From positions 3,055,542 through 3,119,541 of the forward strand of contig NC_083583.1 in assembly GCF_027579695.1 (NCBI RefSeq): a DNA stretch of 64,000 nucleotides, read 5' to 3'. Below are positions 46,541-58,288 of this stretch, piece after piece. The translations under genes were made by a program, and so were the position numbers. The first letter of the stretch is position 1. Each line of letters opens with the position of its first letter. The stretch is from Neoarius graeffei. Its lineage: Eukaryota; Chordata; Actinopteri; Siluriformes; Ariidae. The notes beneath the pieces were generated by a model. It saw nothing but the letters and a program-made list of their open reading frames with translations. It was not told where the DNA came from and searched no databases.

Positions 46541-47398
46541 AAAAAAAATTAAACATACAGTGGTGCTTGAAAGTTTGTGAACCCTTTAGCATTTTCTATA
46601 TTTCTGCATAAATATGACCTGAAACATCAGATTTTCATACAAGTCCTAAAAGTAGATAAAGAGAACCCAGTTAATTAAATGAGACAAAAATATTATACTT
46701 GGTCATTTATTTATTGAGGAAAATGATCCAATATTACATATTTGTGAGTGGCAAAAGTATGTGAACCTCTAGGATCAGCAGTTAATTTGAAGGTGAAATT
46801 AGAGTCAGGTGTTTTCAATCAATGGGATGACAATCAGGTGTGAGTGGGCACCCTGTTTTATTTAAAGAACAGGGATCTATCAAAGTCTGATCTTCACAAC
46901 ACATGTTTGTGGAAGTGTATCATGGCACGAACAAAGGAGATTTCTGAGGACCTCAGAAAAAGCCTTGTTGATCCTCATCAGGCTGGAAAAGGTTACAAAA
47001 CCATCTCTAAAGAGTTTAGACTCCACCAATCCACAGTCAGACAGATTGTGTACAAATGGAGGAAATTCAAAACCATTGTTACCCTCCCCAGGAGTGGTCG
47101 ACCAACAAAGATCACATTGGCTAATGTTCATGAGTCCACCATCAGGAGAACACTGAACAACAATGGTGTGCATGGCAGGGTTGCAAGAAGAAAGCCACTG
47201 CTCTCCAAAAAGAACATTGCTGCTCGTCTGCAGTTTGCTAAAGATCACGTGGACAAGTCAGAAGGCTATGGACCCTTTTCACGTGACATCACGACAAACG
47301 CGGCCGCCATTTTGGACATGTACTACCAGTAGTTTACCACAGCCAGCATTGAGGAACGGCAGCAAAGAAAGTGTTTATTTTCAGCAAGACTTCCATCA

Positions 47399-47553
47399 TG
47401 CCACTATGTTGTTGTGCACCTGGATGTAGTAACCATCAACAAACAAGGCAAGGGTTATCATTTTATCAGATCCCGGTAGATGCTGACCGACAGAGAAGAT
47501 GGATAGCGGCATACCAACGCTTGTGTAGTGACCACTTTGTTGGAGGTAAGATG
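47399..47553 (+). pseudogene. THAP-domain exon fragment
   Basis: Reads MPLCCCAPGCSNHQQTRQGL, SFYQIPVDADRQRRWIAAYQ, then LCSDHFVGG before a GGTAAG donor-like site. The C2CH pattern (CCAPGC ... CSDH) and Trp in RRWIAAY fit a THAP DNA-binding domain, but the usual stretch between AYQR and LCSDH is missing. THAP fingers start P-element-type and some other transposases. No catalytic part remains. Confidence 0.75.
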
Positions 47554-47601
47554 AATAAAATTAGCCAGAAAAGGCATTACATTGCTGTTAACATTCCATT
47601 C

Positions 47602-47880
47602 TAGTTTACTGTAATTATGATCTGGCAGCTATTTACACCAGATCCAGTGTAAATAGCCGCTGGAGCCAACGTCCGAGGTTCCGGCGCGCGCTCGCTCACG
47701 GCCCGGCCGGAGCCGGCGGCCGCGGTTCCGGTGCGCGCGCGCGCGCTCGCGGCCCGGCCGGAGCCGGCGGCCGCGGAGCCGGCGCGCGCATCGCTCGCGG
47801 CCCGGCCGGACCTTGGCTCCTGCAGCTATTTACACTGGATCCGGTGTAAATAGCTGCCAGATCATAATTACAGTAAACTA
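47602..47880. repeat. GC-rich cruciform-like foldback element
   Basis: Arms 47602-47668 and 47813-47880 are near-perfect inverted repeats starting TAGTTTACTGTAATTATGAT. Each arm itself contains a smaller palindrome (GCTATTTACAC and GTGTAAATAGC around GATCC). The 144-base core is almost pure G and C, with about three copies of a GCCCGGCCGGAGCCGGCGGC-type unit of about 50 bases. Confidence 0.88.
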
Positions 47881-48929
47881 GTAAATACAGTTTTCTGCAT
47901 CTCGCTCCTTTTTCTTTTATGTTTGTCGCCTTCCTCGCATTCAAACCGATTTGGGCCGAAGTCCACTACATGTCCAAAATGGCGGTCGCGTTTACGAAGG
48001 TCACGTGACTGAAAAGGGTCCATTGGAAAAATGTTTTGTGGATGGATGAGACCAAAATAGAGCTTTTTGGTTTAAATGAGAAGCGTTATGTTTGGAGAAA
48101 GGAAAACGCTGCATTCCAGCATAAGAACCTTATCCCATCTGTGAAACATGGTGGTGGTAGTATCATGGTTTGGGCCTGTTTTGCTGCATCTGGGCCAGGA
48201 CAGCTTGCCATCATTGATGGAACAATGAATTCTGAATTATACCAGCGAATTCTAAAGGAAAATGTCAGGACATCTGTCCATGAACTGAATCTCAAGAGAA
48301 GGTGGGTCATGCAGCAAGACAACGACCCTAAGCACACAAGTCGTTCTACCAAAGAATGGTTAAAGAAGAATGAAGTGAATGTTTTGGAATGGCCAAGTCA
48401 AAGTCCTGACCTTAATCTGATGGAAATGTTGTGGAAGGACCTGAAGCGAGCAGTTCATGTGAGGAAACCCACCAACATCCCAGAGTTGAAGCTGTTCTGT
48501 ACGGAGGAACGGGCTAAAATTCCTCCAAGCCGGTGTGCAGGACTGATCAACAGTTACTGCAAACGTTTAGTTGCAGTTATTGCTGCACAAGGGGGTCACA
48601 CCAGATACTGAAAGCAAAGGTTCACATACTTTTGCCACTCACAGATATGTAATATTGGATCATTTTCCTCAATAAATAAATGAGCAAGTATAATATTTTT
48701 GTCTCATTTGTTTAACTGGGTTCTCTTTACTTTTAGGACTTGTGTGAAAATCTGATGATGTTTTAGGTCATATTTATGCAGAAATATAGAAAATTCTAAA
48801 GGGTTCACAAACTTTCAAGCACCACTGTAATAAAAAAATAAGAGAATGAGTGTATTGCATTTAGGAATAAATGGTGAAATACCTTTTGGTAATTCAATCA
48901 AATTTTAGATTTTAAAATATAAGGGAAAA

Positions 48930-50459
48930 AAGAAGAGAATTTTCCAGCACTTCTGATATTTGTCTTTTTTTTAAACAATTTAAAATCTAATATTGATAAA
49001 TTGAAGTTCCTTTTTTTCATAATTTAATTCAAAAAGGTAAACTTTCATATATTCTATATTCATTACATGTAAAGTGAAATATTTAAAGCCTTTTTTGTTT
49101 TAATTTTGATGATTATGGCTTATAGCTCATGAAAATCAGAAATCCAGTATCTCAAATTATTAGAATATTCCCTAAGATCAATCAAAAAAAGGATTTACAA
49201 TAGAGAAATGTCCAACTTCTGAAAAGTATATTCATTTATACACTAAATACTTAGTTGGGGCTCCTTTACCAAGAATTACTGTATCAATGCGGTGTGGCAT
49301 GGAGATGATCAGTCTGTGGCCCTGCTGAGGTGTTATTGAAGCCCAGGTTGCTTTGAAAGTGGCCTTCAGCGTATCTGTATTTTTGGGTCGGGTGTTTCTC
49401 ATCTTCCTCTTGACAATACCCCATAGATTCTCTATGGGGTTCAGGTCAGGCAAGTTGGCTGGCCAATCACACACAGTAATATCATGGTCAGCAAACCATT
49501 TGGTAGTAGTTTTGGCACTGTGGGTAGGTGCTAAGTCCTGCTGGAAAAGGAAATCAGCATCTCCAAAAAGCTCGTCAGCAGATGGAAGCATGAAGCGCTC
49601 TAAAATCTCCTGGTAGATGGCTGTGTTGACTTTGGACTTGATAAAATACAGTAGACCAACACCAGTAGATGACATGGCACCCCAAATCATCACAGACTGT
49701 GGAAACTTCACACTGGGCTTCAAACACCTTGGATTCTGTGCCTCTCCACTCTTCCTCCAGACTCTAGAACCGTGATTTCCAAATTAAATGCAAAATGTAC
49801 TTTCATCTGAAAAGAGGACTTTGGACCACTGAGCAACAGTCCATTTCCTTCTCTGCTTAGCCCAGATAAGACACTTCTGACATTGTCTCTGGCTCAGGAG
49901 TAGCTTGATATTAGGAATGCAAAAGTTGTATCCCCTTTCTTGAAGATGTCTGTTCGTGATGGGTCTTGATACACTGACACCAGCCTCAGTCCACTCCTTG
50001 TGAAGCTCTCCCAAGTTCTTGAATCAACTTTTCTTGACAATCCTCTCAAGACTGCGGCCATCCCTGTTGCTTGCGCACCTTTTCCAGCCACCCTTTTCAG
50101 CAATGACCTTTTGTGGCTTACCCTCCTTGTGGAGGGCATCAGTGATCATCTTCTGGACAGCAGTCAAGTCAGCAGTCTTCCCCATGATTGTGGTTGTGTG
50201 TACTGAACTAGACCGAGAGATACACTGTGTTCATACTGTTTTACTCAAACTCGAAATGAAATATTCTAATATTTTGAGATGTTTTTTTTTATGTTTTTGT
50301 ACTGTATGCCATACTGATTAAAATTAAAATAGAAAAATGCTTGAAACATTTTAGTTTATGTGTAATGAGTCTATAATATATAACATTTTCACTTTCTTAA
50401 ATAACTGATGGAAAATATTGAACTTTTTCACAATAATCTAATTTTTTGAGATGCACTAG
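48930..50459 (-). mobile_element. Tc1-like transposon (family T3, IR/DR type)
   Basis: The right end reads CATCTCAAAAAATTAG inwards on the minus strand near 50440-50455, with a second related repeat at 50261-50281 and its mirror at 49145-49170. This is the paired direct-repeat layout of IR/DR Tc1 elements. The outer left end is worn. Confidence 0.75.
49232..50185 (-). pseudogene. Tc1 (T3) transposase, degraded
   Basis: The minus strand starts near 50185 (GKTADLTAVQK-like region, then AKKGGWKRCASNRDGRSLE-like readings in shifting frames), continues with VYQDPSRTDIFKKG and WAKQRRKWTVAQWSKVLFSD (DDE first Asp: FSDES), and finishes MKPSVKFPQSVMIWGAMSST, FQQDLAPTHSAKT (second Asp), [12 protein letters not shown] (Glu) and GAPTKY. 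Frameshifts near 49990-50040 and around 49724-49790 break it. Relationship to Tc1 is certain from the motifs. Confidence 0.85.
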
Positions 50460-50461
50460 TA

Positions 50462-51357
50462 CATGCTAAGTTTATATTGCTAAATAGAATAGAAAAAGTA
50501 GAATTATTGATAAATTAGTTTCTTTTGAAGTAGCTAAATGAATTCAACCTGATGTATAGAGCTGCTGGGGGACAAAAAGAAACAGATATAACTGTAATTT
50601 TATGAATGAATAAATAAATATTCAGTGTGTACATATATATTTTTAGTTTCTTAATGAAAAGGACATGATGGAGTGGATTTTTAAAAAATCCACCATTTGG
50701 TGAAGTCGCTTCATCTCACAATGAAAAAAATGAGAAAAATCCAACCTTTAATTGAATTAAATTTTTTCAGAGAAAGACAAATCCCTCATCAAGAAATAGT
50801 TATTTCCAACAAAAATGTGCCATTATTACTGGCACCCCTGGAAATGATGGTGAACACAATGTACCTGAAGCATGTTTCTATTTAAATTGTACAAGTTTGA
50901 GTTGATTGGAGTGTGTAGGAACTTTCAAGATATAATCCATGACTTCCTGATTAACTGGGGAACAAATATGAGGTGACACTGAGGCCAAATTCCCTCAGTC
51001 ATCCATCAGCATGGGAAAGATAAGGCGGATTTTTTCTAACCCTTTTTATTAATTTTTATAAAGGGTGTCAATAATTGTGGAGGACAATGTCATTGGGTTT
51101 TTTTGGTTGGTTGGTTGGTTGGTTGGTTGGTTTTGTTTTTGCCCAGGTCCCTTCAGTGGCTCTGTACATTTGCATTTTGATGTGATTTATGAGGAATATT
51201 ATTAATCTCAGGAGTGAAAAGCTTTAATGTGAGGTGATCTGGTGAAGCCGCGCAGATTAATGACATGTAGGAGGCTTTTCTGCATTAAAGCTTTACACCG
51301 AGCTTCCATTAAAGTATTAGATGGTTGAAAGATCACATTCATTTTGGCTATGGGGAC

Positions 51358-51412
<55 letters not shown>

Positions 51413-51617
51413 GTGTGTTGGGGGGGGGGTAGTTGAAGTCCACCATCACTGTTTAAAGCCAAACAAACCCCTTGGTCTGTGCTTCATTTGTTGACCACAG
51501 CAAGTGCCCTGATGTGGCCCTGCACTTTTTAATTAAAAATAAAACTTTATAAGAAAAACTTATCCATTTTAAAAGTTGTGATTTTGCTAAGAATAGGCTT
51601 CCCTGGGCACAGCCATT
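50462..51617. other. Unassigned DNA with (GGTT)n and (GT)n
   Basis: Contains (GGTT)n at about 51104-51132 and a long (GT)n at 51361-51418, followed by ten G. The block 51180-51350 is not obviously repetitive. No gene was supported. Confidence 0.5.
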
Positions 51618-51618
51618 T

Positions 51619-53640
51619 AGAATAGAATAGAATAGAATAGAATAGAATAGAAATCTTTATTGTCATTGTTACATGTACAACGGAATTAAATTAAAGTGCA
51701 GACCTTAATCAGTGCAACATAAAAGGGGGAGAAGTTATAAAATATGTACAAAAATATAAAATACTTTTAAAAGAAAGAATAAAAAACAACCACACAATAC
51801 AAAACATCTAGACGCTTGTAGCATTCAGTGTGCTGACAGCTACTGGGAAGAAGCTGTTTCTCAGTCTGTCCTTGTTTTAAGTGTTCTGTATCGTCTGCCT
51901 GATGGCAGCAGTTCAAACAGTTTATGACCCGGATGTGATGAATCTTGCAGAATGTATTGAGCTTTCCTGAGGCAGCAGGAACTGTGTAGTTCTTCCAGTG
52001 GGGGAAGAGGGCAGCCTACTATTTTCTGGGCGTCCTTTATGACCCCCTGGATTGCCTTCCTCTGTGCCATCGTGTAGCTGGTGTACCACACAGAGACAAT
52101 AAGTTAGAATGCTCTCAATGGAGCAGTGGCAGAAAGACACCAGCAGTTTTTGGGAGATGTTGTTTTTCCTGAGGACCCTCAGGAAATAAAGTCTCTGCTG
52201 GGCCTTCTTTACCAGTACCGTTGTCATGGTGCCCCAAGTCAGGTTCTCCGAGATGTGGACACCCAGGAAGTGGAAGTCAGAAACCCTCTCCATGCTGTCC
52301 CCATTGATGAATAAAGGCTGAATTGTTGTTTTCTTCTTCCTAAAGTGCACAATTAGCTCCTTGGTCTTTGTTGTGTTTAGGAGCAGGTTGTTGTCACTGC
52401 ACCACGTCGCCAGCCATCCCACCTTGTCTTTGTAGGCAGACTCATCCCCTCCAGAGATGAGCCCCACCACTGTGGTGTTGTCCGCAAATTTGATGAAGAT
52501 GTTGCTGTGGTGGGCGGGGGTGCAGTCATTAGTGTAGAGGGTATAGAGCAGGGGGCTCAGCACGCAGCCTTGTGGGTAGCCAGTGCTGAGGCTAATAGCC
52601 ATGGAGGTGTGGGGGCCTACTCTAACCCTCTGAGTGCAGTCAGTTAGGAAGTCCTTTATCTAAAGGCAGGTGAGGTGTGTAACTCCCAAGGCTGACAATT
52701 TAGACACCAGTTTGTGAGGAAGGATGGTGTTGAAAGCAGAGCTAAAGTCCACAAAGAACAACCATGCGTAGCTCCCCTGCTGCTCCAGGTGGGTCAGTGC
52801 AGCATGAAGGGCTGTGACTATGGCGTCCTCAGTAGATTTATTAGCCCTGTACGCAAACTGGTGTGCGTCAAAGCTGGGAAGGATAAATTACATGATATGA
52901 CTACGGACCAGTTTCTCGAAGCACTTCATCACCACAGATGTGAGTGCTACTGGCCAGTAGTCATTAAGGCTGGAGATGGTTGTTTTTTTGGGCAGAGGGA
53001 CTATGGTGGAGGCCTTCAGGTGGGGTGGGACAACGGACTGGGACAGGGACCGGTTGTAGATCCTGGTGAGGACCCCAGCCAGCTGGCCCGCACAGTCCTT
53101 CAGAACGCATCCAGAGATGCCATCAGGTCCAGCGGCCTTCCTTGGGTTGACAGCTTGCAGTGTACACCTCACCTCACCCTCCTCTACTGTGAGGGTGAAG
53201 TTGCCGTGGGCCACTGTGTCTGGTATGACTGCCTCTGGTGGTTCCTCCTCAAAGCGGGCGAAGAAGATGTTCAGCTCCTCCACCAGTGAAGCGTCCCCAT
53301 CAGCCGTTCCGACGTTGGTCCTGTAGTTGATGAGGTGTTGGACTCCCTGCCACACCTGCAGGCTGCTGTTGCTGTCCAATTGGCCCTCGATCCTCCTCCT
53401 ATAGTCTGACTTGGCCTTCCAGATGCCTCTTTTCAAGTTGGCATGAGCTGCGCTGAAGAGAGCCGTATCACCAATCCTGAAGGCGATCTCCCTTTCCTTC
53501 AGCAGCTGCTGGACCTCCCTGGTCATCCAGGGCTTCTGATTGGGATAGACCCAGATGCATTTGTCCATTGTGACAATGTCCATGCAGTACTTGATACAAC
53601 ACAGAACATGCACTGAAATTTGCACTGAAACCGGATAGTT
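51619..53640 (-). pseudogene. Rex1/L2-like LINE fragment, RT altered
   Basis: Minus strand: WMTREVQQLLKEREIAFRIG and GIWKAKSDYRRRIEGQL (linker), then NPRKAAGPDGISGCVLKDCA and LNDYWPVALTSVVMKCFEKL (RT), then TGYPQGCVLSPLLYTLYTND and FADNTTVVGLISGG. The last is the catalytic box with FADN instead of FADD, so polymerase is likely dead. A stop or frameshift splits it near 52605-52890. The 3' end is at 51619 with an (ATTCT)n tail (51619-51651), typical for these fish LINEs. The endonuclease half is missing (5' truncation). Confidence 0.9.
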
Positions 53641-55087
53641 GCTTGTGACGTAGCTTATGCACTAGTACACCATTTACCTCGGTGACACAGAGCCATCTAA
53701 TCAAGGCTTCTAATTAAAAAAATCTAATCAGAAATTTTCTGTAATCATGTGATTTTTACTGGCAACAAAATCCACGAATCAACAGACTTCACTTTTATGA
53801 AGTTTAAATCTCACTCGGCAAGATAAAGCATACACAGTACTGATACAGATACTCGTAAATAATCCTGTCGTCACAGCACAAACACGATTCTTTCTGTGTA
53901 AAAATATCACTTTTTTCAGTGCATAAAAAACAAAAGTATGTCACGTAAAAATACAAGGAAAATTAAATTTTTTTGAAAAGAACACTGCAAGTAGTGAGCG
54001 ATGGAGCATTTCTAAGCGGTGCCGTTACTGACAGGGCTGCCATGTCTGGGATTTAGATATCTGATGTGTGTAAGCTTGGCCAGGCGCATGTGACTGATTG
54101 CATTATGGCTCTGGAAGAGTCTGAATTATCGCTCACCTCACCGCTTTTCCGTTCGTCCCATTTCTGTAAACTTTTCCGCCATGAAGTGGTCCTCATAAAC
54201 CACCTTGTGCCTGCTGAAATGAAATTTGTCCACAGTGTGACCAGTACCGACGAAACGCAGCCATTTCACTGCTTGTAAAAGTCACATCCTTTGTAGGATT
54301 GGGGAGGAAAGAAAACTATTTCCTTTTGCAATGATGGGGCTTGTTTTTACACCCAAACGCTTGACACTCAGCATCTTTAGGGTTGTTTACAATCATTTAG
54401 AAGCAATATATCCACTAGATCTCAGCCTCGGTAAGCCATGTGGTGTGTAAAATGCATCCCAATCTCAGATTCTCTCATGTAATTTGTACTCAGAGCACAA
54501 TATTTGAACCTCGGAGAGAATCAGCATCCAGGGACATTTTATTTTAGAAGAAAAACAATCTGTACACAGTATACAGGTACAAATATGAACAAGTGAACAC
54601 TCAAACACTTGAACGTGTCATATATGGATATTATCTGTCAGTATAAAGGAGTTTATTTTTTGGGTTTTGTTTGGCAGTGATTGGAAATAAAGATGTCAGT
54701 GCTGTACCATGAGGTGAAAATGTGAATTTAATTGCATTTAATCTAAACCTTAAAGGAACCTTAAATTCAGTAGTGTATTTAACTTACCTTTAAGACCAAC
54801 CATTATATTTGGCCGTGTATTTAAGTTTTCTTTACTGAACTTTTTAAATTAATTAAATATACTCATAACTTTAAGACACTTTATTGGTATTCTTAAAAGT
54901 AGTAGTGACTTTAATTCCATTTAAATGTTACATTTAATAACTTTGTCATCTTAAATGTTCTTTTAAACAGCATTTTGTTATCTTTAAGAAGTCATGGAAA
55001 GTTACTTAGAGTTATGCTATAAAAATTCTTAAAGCCATCAGTAAATACACTGAAATTCAGCATTTTGTAAACTTTTTTTAGGATACT
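53641..55087. other. Unassigned AT-rich intergenic DNA
   Basis: No coding exon, tRNA or clear repeat structure could be supported. 54740-55080 has several TTAAA and CTTAAAG words in both orientations, which may be a decayed element. Confidence 0.4.
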
Positions 55088-55091
55088 TTAA

Positions 55092-55738
55092 AGTGCCATT
55101 CCACCATTGGATGTATTCTTTGGCATAAAATACAATATATTTTGACAGCATATATAAATGGTATCACTAGATAGAGAAATCTTTTAGCTTCAAAATGATA
55201 TATCAAACATAATTTTTTGACAACGACAAGTATATTAATTTTGCGACCAAAGTCACCTACCCTTTTAATTTCCGCGCATGATGTCATCAGCAGGTTCCCC
55301 TTCTTGTGTACCACGTGACATGTGACGTGGCACATATTATCAGCAATGGCGGATAGAACACGATAAAAATAATACCAATAAATCTAGCCAATACCAATAA
55401 ATCTAGCTAACTGAAAGATTAACTCAAAATTTTTCACAATTTTTTTGGCCCCCATATACGAGGAGAAATGACTCTCTCACTTTGGGGGTTTCCTGGTCTA
55501 AAAATAGACCGACACGTGGTACACAAGAAGGGGAACCTGCCGATGACATCACGTTTCACTACTGCGCGGAAATTAAAAGGGTAGGTGACTTTGGTTGCAA
55601 AATTAATATACTTGTCGCTGTCAAAAAATTATGTTTGATATATCATTTTGAAGCTAAAAGATTTCTCTGTCTAGTCATGCTGTCATAAAATATATTGTAT
55701 TTTATGCCAAAGAATACATCCAATGGTGGAATGGCACT
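55092..55738. mobile_element. TTAA-flanked foldback element, arms about 240 bases
   Basis: Both ends read AGTGCCATTCCACCATTGGA inwards, flanked by TTAA (55088-55091 and 55739-55742). Arms 55092-55330 and about 55500-55738 are inverted copies with a few indels, separated by a roughly 170-base centre. TTAA duplication is diagnostic of piggyBac or Kolobok type. No protein is encoded, so it is non-autonomous. Confidence 0.87.
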
Positions 55739-56106
55739 TTAAGAATATCTGAAAGCTGTTAATTTGTCTAGTGTGTAACTCAGCATTGTGTACACATCAC
55801 ACTTTCTTCACTAACACACACTGCACTGATGGTGTGTATGATTGTGTAATGATCATTTGATGTTGGTGATGTCACAGAGCATCAGAAAGGTCATCGGTAA
55901 TAACGATAAAAGCATGTTAAGCAGGTCGTTCATCTGATATGGCTCTTATCTCTGTGAAATAATCTGTAAATATGACTCTGTGTGTGTGTTGTTGTAGATC
56001 CTGAGGATTATCTAACTTCAAAGACTCTGTGACTGTGCTGTTGATATTCAGGCCCATGATATCAGTGACAGTTTCTGCTGTATTTCCACACACTGATTCA
56101 TATATA

Positions 56107-56540
56107 CAGTCAGATCCATAAGTATTTGGACGGTGATGCAATTTCCCTAGTGTTGTCTCTGTTCACCTCCACAGTGGATCTGAAATGAAGCCATCAAGGT
56201 GTGATTGAAGTGGAGAATTTCAGCTTTAATTCAATGTACTTAAAAAAATCACATTAACTGATTAGAAATTACAGCCATTTTTTTCATCATGCCTCCATTT
56301 TCACAGGCTCAAAAGTAAATGGACAATTGACGAGACTGATGAGCAGTTTTATGGCCGGTCGTGGCCTGTTTCCTCGTTATTTTATGACATATTAAGAGAT
56401 AAAAGTTCTGGAGTTGATTCCAAGTGTTGAATTTGCATTTGGTAGCTGTTCATGGGAACTCTGTATGTGCAGTCCAAAGAGGTGTCGATGCAAACGAAGG
56501 AGGCCATCATTCAGCTGCAAAAACAAAGCAAAGCAGATCC

Positions 56541-56575
<35 letters not shown>

Positions 56576-57477
56576 TAGGAGCAGCCAAGTCAACAATTTG
56601 TACATTCATAAAGAGAAGGAATGCACTGGTGAACTCAGCAACACCGAAAGGGCTGGAACACCACGGAAAACAACTAACGTGGATGATCATAGAATTCTTT
56701 CCTTGGTGAAGAAAAACATATTCATCAAGCCAATTCAAGATCAGTCTGGGATCATTGTCAAAGTCTACAATCAAGAGACGCCTTCATGAATGTAAACACA
56801 GAGGGTTTACCTCAAGATGCAAACCACTGGTAGCACTCAAGAAGAGAAAGACCAGGTTAGACTTTGTTAGAAAAAGTACTCAGTTCTGGAGCAGGATTCT
56901 TTGGACAAATGAAATGAAGATTAACTTGTAGCAGATGATGGGAAGAGAAGAGTATGTTGAAAGAAAGGAAGGGCTCATGATCCAAAGTGTACCAAATCAT
57001 CAGTGGAAGAAACTCGCTGAAGATTTGACAGTTCATAAGGATTTGTGGAACTCCATGGCCTATAGGTTAGGGAAGCAGTTTTGGGACCAAAATATTGCTG
57101 GTTTGATTCCCTGGACCAGCAAGATAATCCATGGCTGAAGCGCCCTTGAATAAGGAACTTAACCCCATACTGTTCCCTCATTGGACATTGCTCTGGATAA
57201 GAGCATCTGCTAAATGCCTGTAATGTAATGTAATTTGCATCTGAGTCTTAAAAATGATGCTTACATTTGTAATTGTTTGTTTGTCCAATTACTTTTGAGC
57301 CTGTGAAAATGGAAGGACGATGTAAAAATGGTTATGATTCCTAAACACCTTGAGTTAAAGCTTAGGTCACATTATGATGGCTTCTTTTCAAATCCATTGT
57401 GGTGGTGTACAGAGAGAACTTAATGGGAGAGAGAGAGAGAGAGACTGTCACTGTCCAAATACTTATGACCCTGGCTG
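56107..57477 (+). pseudogene. Decayed Tc1/mariner element with nested SINE
   Basis: The left end CAGTCAGATCCATAAGTATT follows TA at 56105-56106, and the right end (ACTTATGACCCTGGCTG) is followed by TA at 57478. Scraps of transposase occur (for example around 56480-56770 and 56900-57000) in several frames with an inserted (GA)n. A tRNA-derived SINE interrupts it near 57043-57235. Confidence 0.82.
57043..57235 (+). mobile_element. tRNA-derived SINE, family C
   Basis: The B-box region GGTTTGATTCCCTGG is followed by a body and the hallmark tail CTGGATAAGAGCATCTGCTA and AATGCCTGTAATGTAATGTA. A truncated relative lies at 60045-60150. Confidence 0.8.
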
Positions 57478-57899
57478 TATGTAAGTGTGTGTAAAGATGA
57501 TTCACGTGATTTCGGACTCATGAAGAACGTTTTGTTTTTGTCGTTATTGGAATTAAATCTTTATGATGGCGTGAGGTTCAGGATGACAGCAAAATGGAGT
57601 AAATAAATTAGTTACCATGACAACGTGGATTATTTGGCTGAATCCGTGTACAGACAGTTATTTTTGATCTGTGTATAGTTCCATGTGGATGGAACAGGTT
57701 GGTAAGCTCCTGGGTGCTGAACATTTCGTGAAGCGAGTGTGGAATAAACGTCTCCTTACAGACAAACTGCACCATGTTATCACATCCGCGCGCGGTTTTC
57801 ATTTCCGGTTGTGAATGCTGTCACGGGTGTTGGAAGGAAATCATGATGGGTGTTTATGACGTCATAACACGCAAGTGACATTTTTTTTTTAAACGGCTT

Positions 57900-58245
57900 T
57901 AATTAGATGCGTCAAAAATCGCGTTCGTGCACGCGCATCGCTCACAAGGCCGAGCGCGCGGAGAAGCCTCGCGCCTGCTCTGACGTCAGCACCGGGGAGG
58001 TTTGCCTCTCGCGCAGCAGCAGCCCGGCGGCAGGATGAGAGGAGGAGGAGGAGGAGAGGAGCTCGCGCTGCCGCCCAGTCAACGGCGACTGTGATCCCGG
58101 GAGCGCGCGCGCGGCACCGTCAGAAAAGCGGCCACAGAACCTTCTGCAGCTCGCGCGGATTTTATTATTACTTTTCCGTGTGGATGATTTAAGGAATTTC
58201 TTTCTTTTCTTTTCTTTTCTCCACTTTCCCGCGGAGCGCGGGTTC

Positions 58246-58284
<39 letters not shown>

Positions 58285-58288
58285 CGCG
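57900..58288 (+). promoter_or_regulatory. gnao1: GNAO1 CpG-island promoter and 5'UTR
   Basis: The stretch 57920-58160 is the most CpG-rich single-copy DNA in the window, with TGACGTCAGC (about 57981-57990, a CRE) and GC boxes. The 5'UTR ends in a (CT)n tract (58246-58281) and CCCCGCG just before the ATG. No TATA box is evident. CpG-island promoters are usual for neuronal G-alpha genes. Confidence 0.65.

Larger units (their letters stand above)
47270..48021 (+). mobile_element. Inverted-repeat element encoding a THAP-like finger
   Basis: The ends read GGACCCTTTTCACGTGAC and, inverted, GGACCCTTTTCAGTCACGTG, with CGCCATTTTGGACATGTA shared further in. The insertion point in the Tc1 transposase codons GGC TAT TGG shows only a 2-base AT repeated, so the superfamily is unclear. 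It encodes a THAP-like start (next entry) and houses a second inverted-repeat element. Confidence 0.8.
46922..48611 (+). pseudogene. Tc1 (T2) transposase, deleted and split
   Basis: The N-terminal part 46922-47269 (MARTKEISEDLRKSLVDPHQ, VRQIVYKWRKFKT) lacks a stretch between the two DNA-binding subdomains, where GRPTKI is followed directly by TLANVHESTIRRTLN. After the inserted element the frame resumes at 48024 ([18 protein letters not shown]) and ends at GGHTRY. The last motif reads DLNLMEMLWKDL instead of the usual DLNPIE, keeping the Glu. Confidence 0.9.
46558..48827 (+). mobile_element. Tc1-like transposon (family T2) with nested insertion
   Basis: Inverted ends CAGTGGTGCTTGAAAGTTTG are flanked by TA (46556-46557, 48828-48829). 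Without the insertion at 47270-48021 it would be about 1.5 kb, normal for Tc1. Confidence 0.93.
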
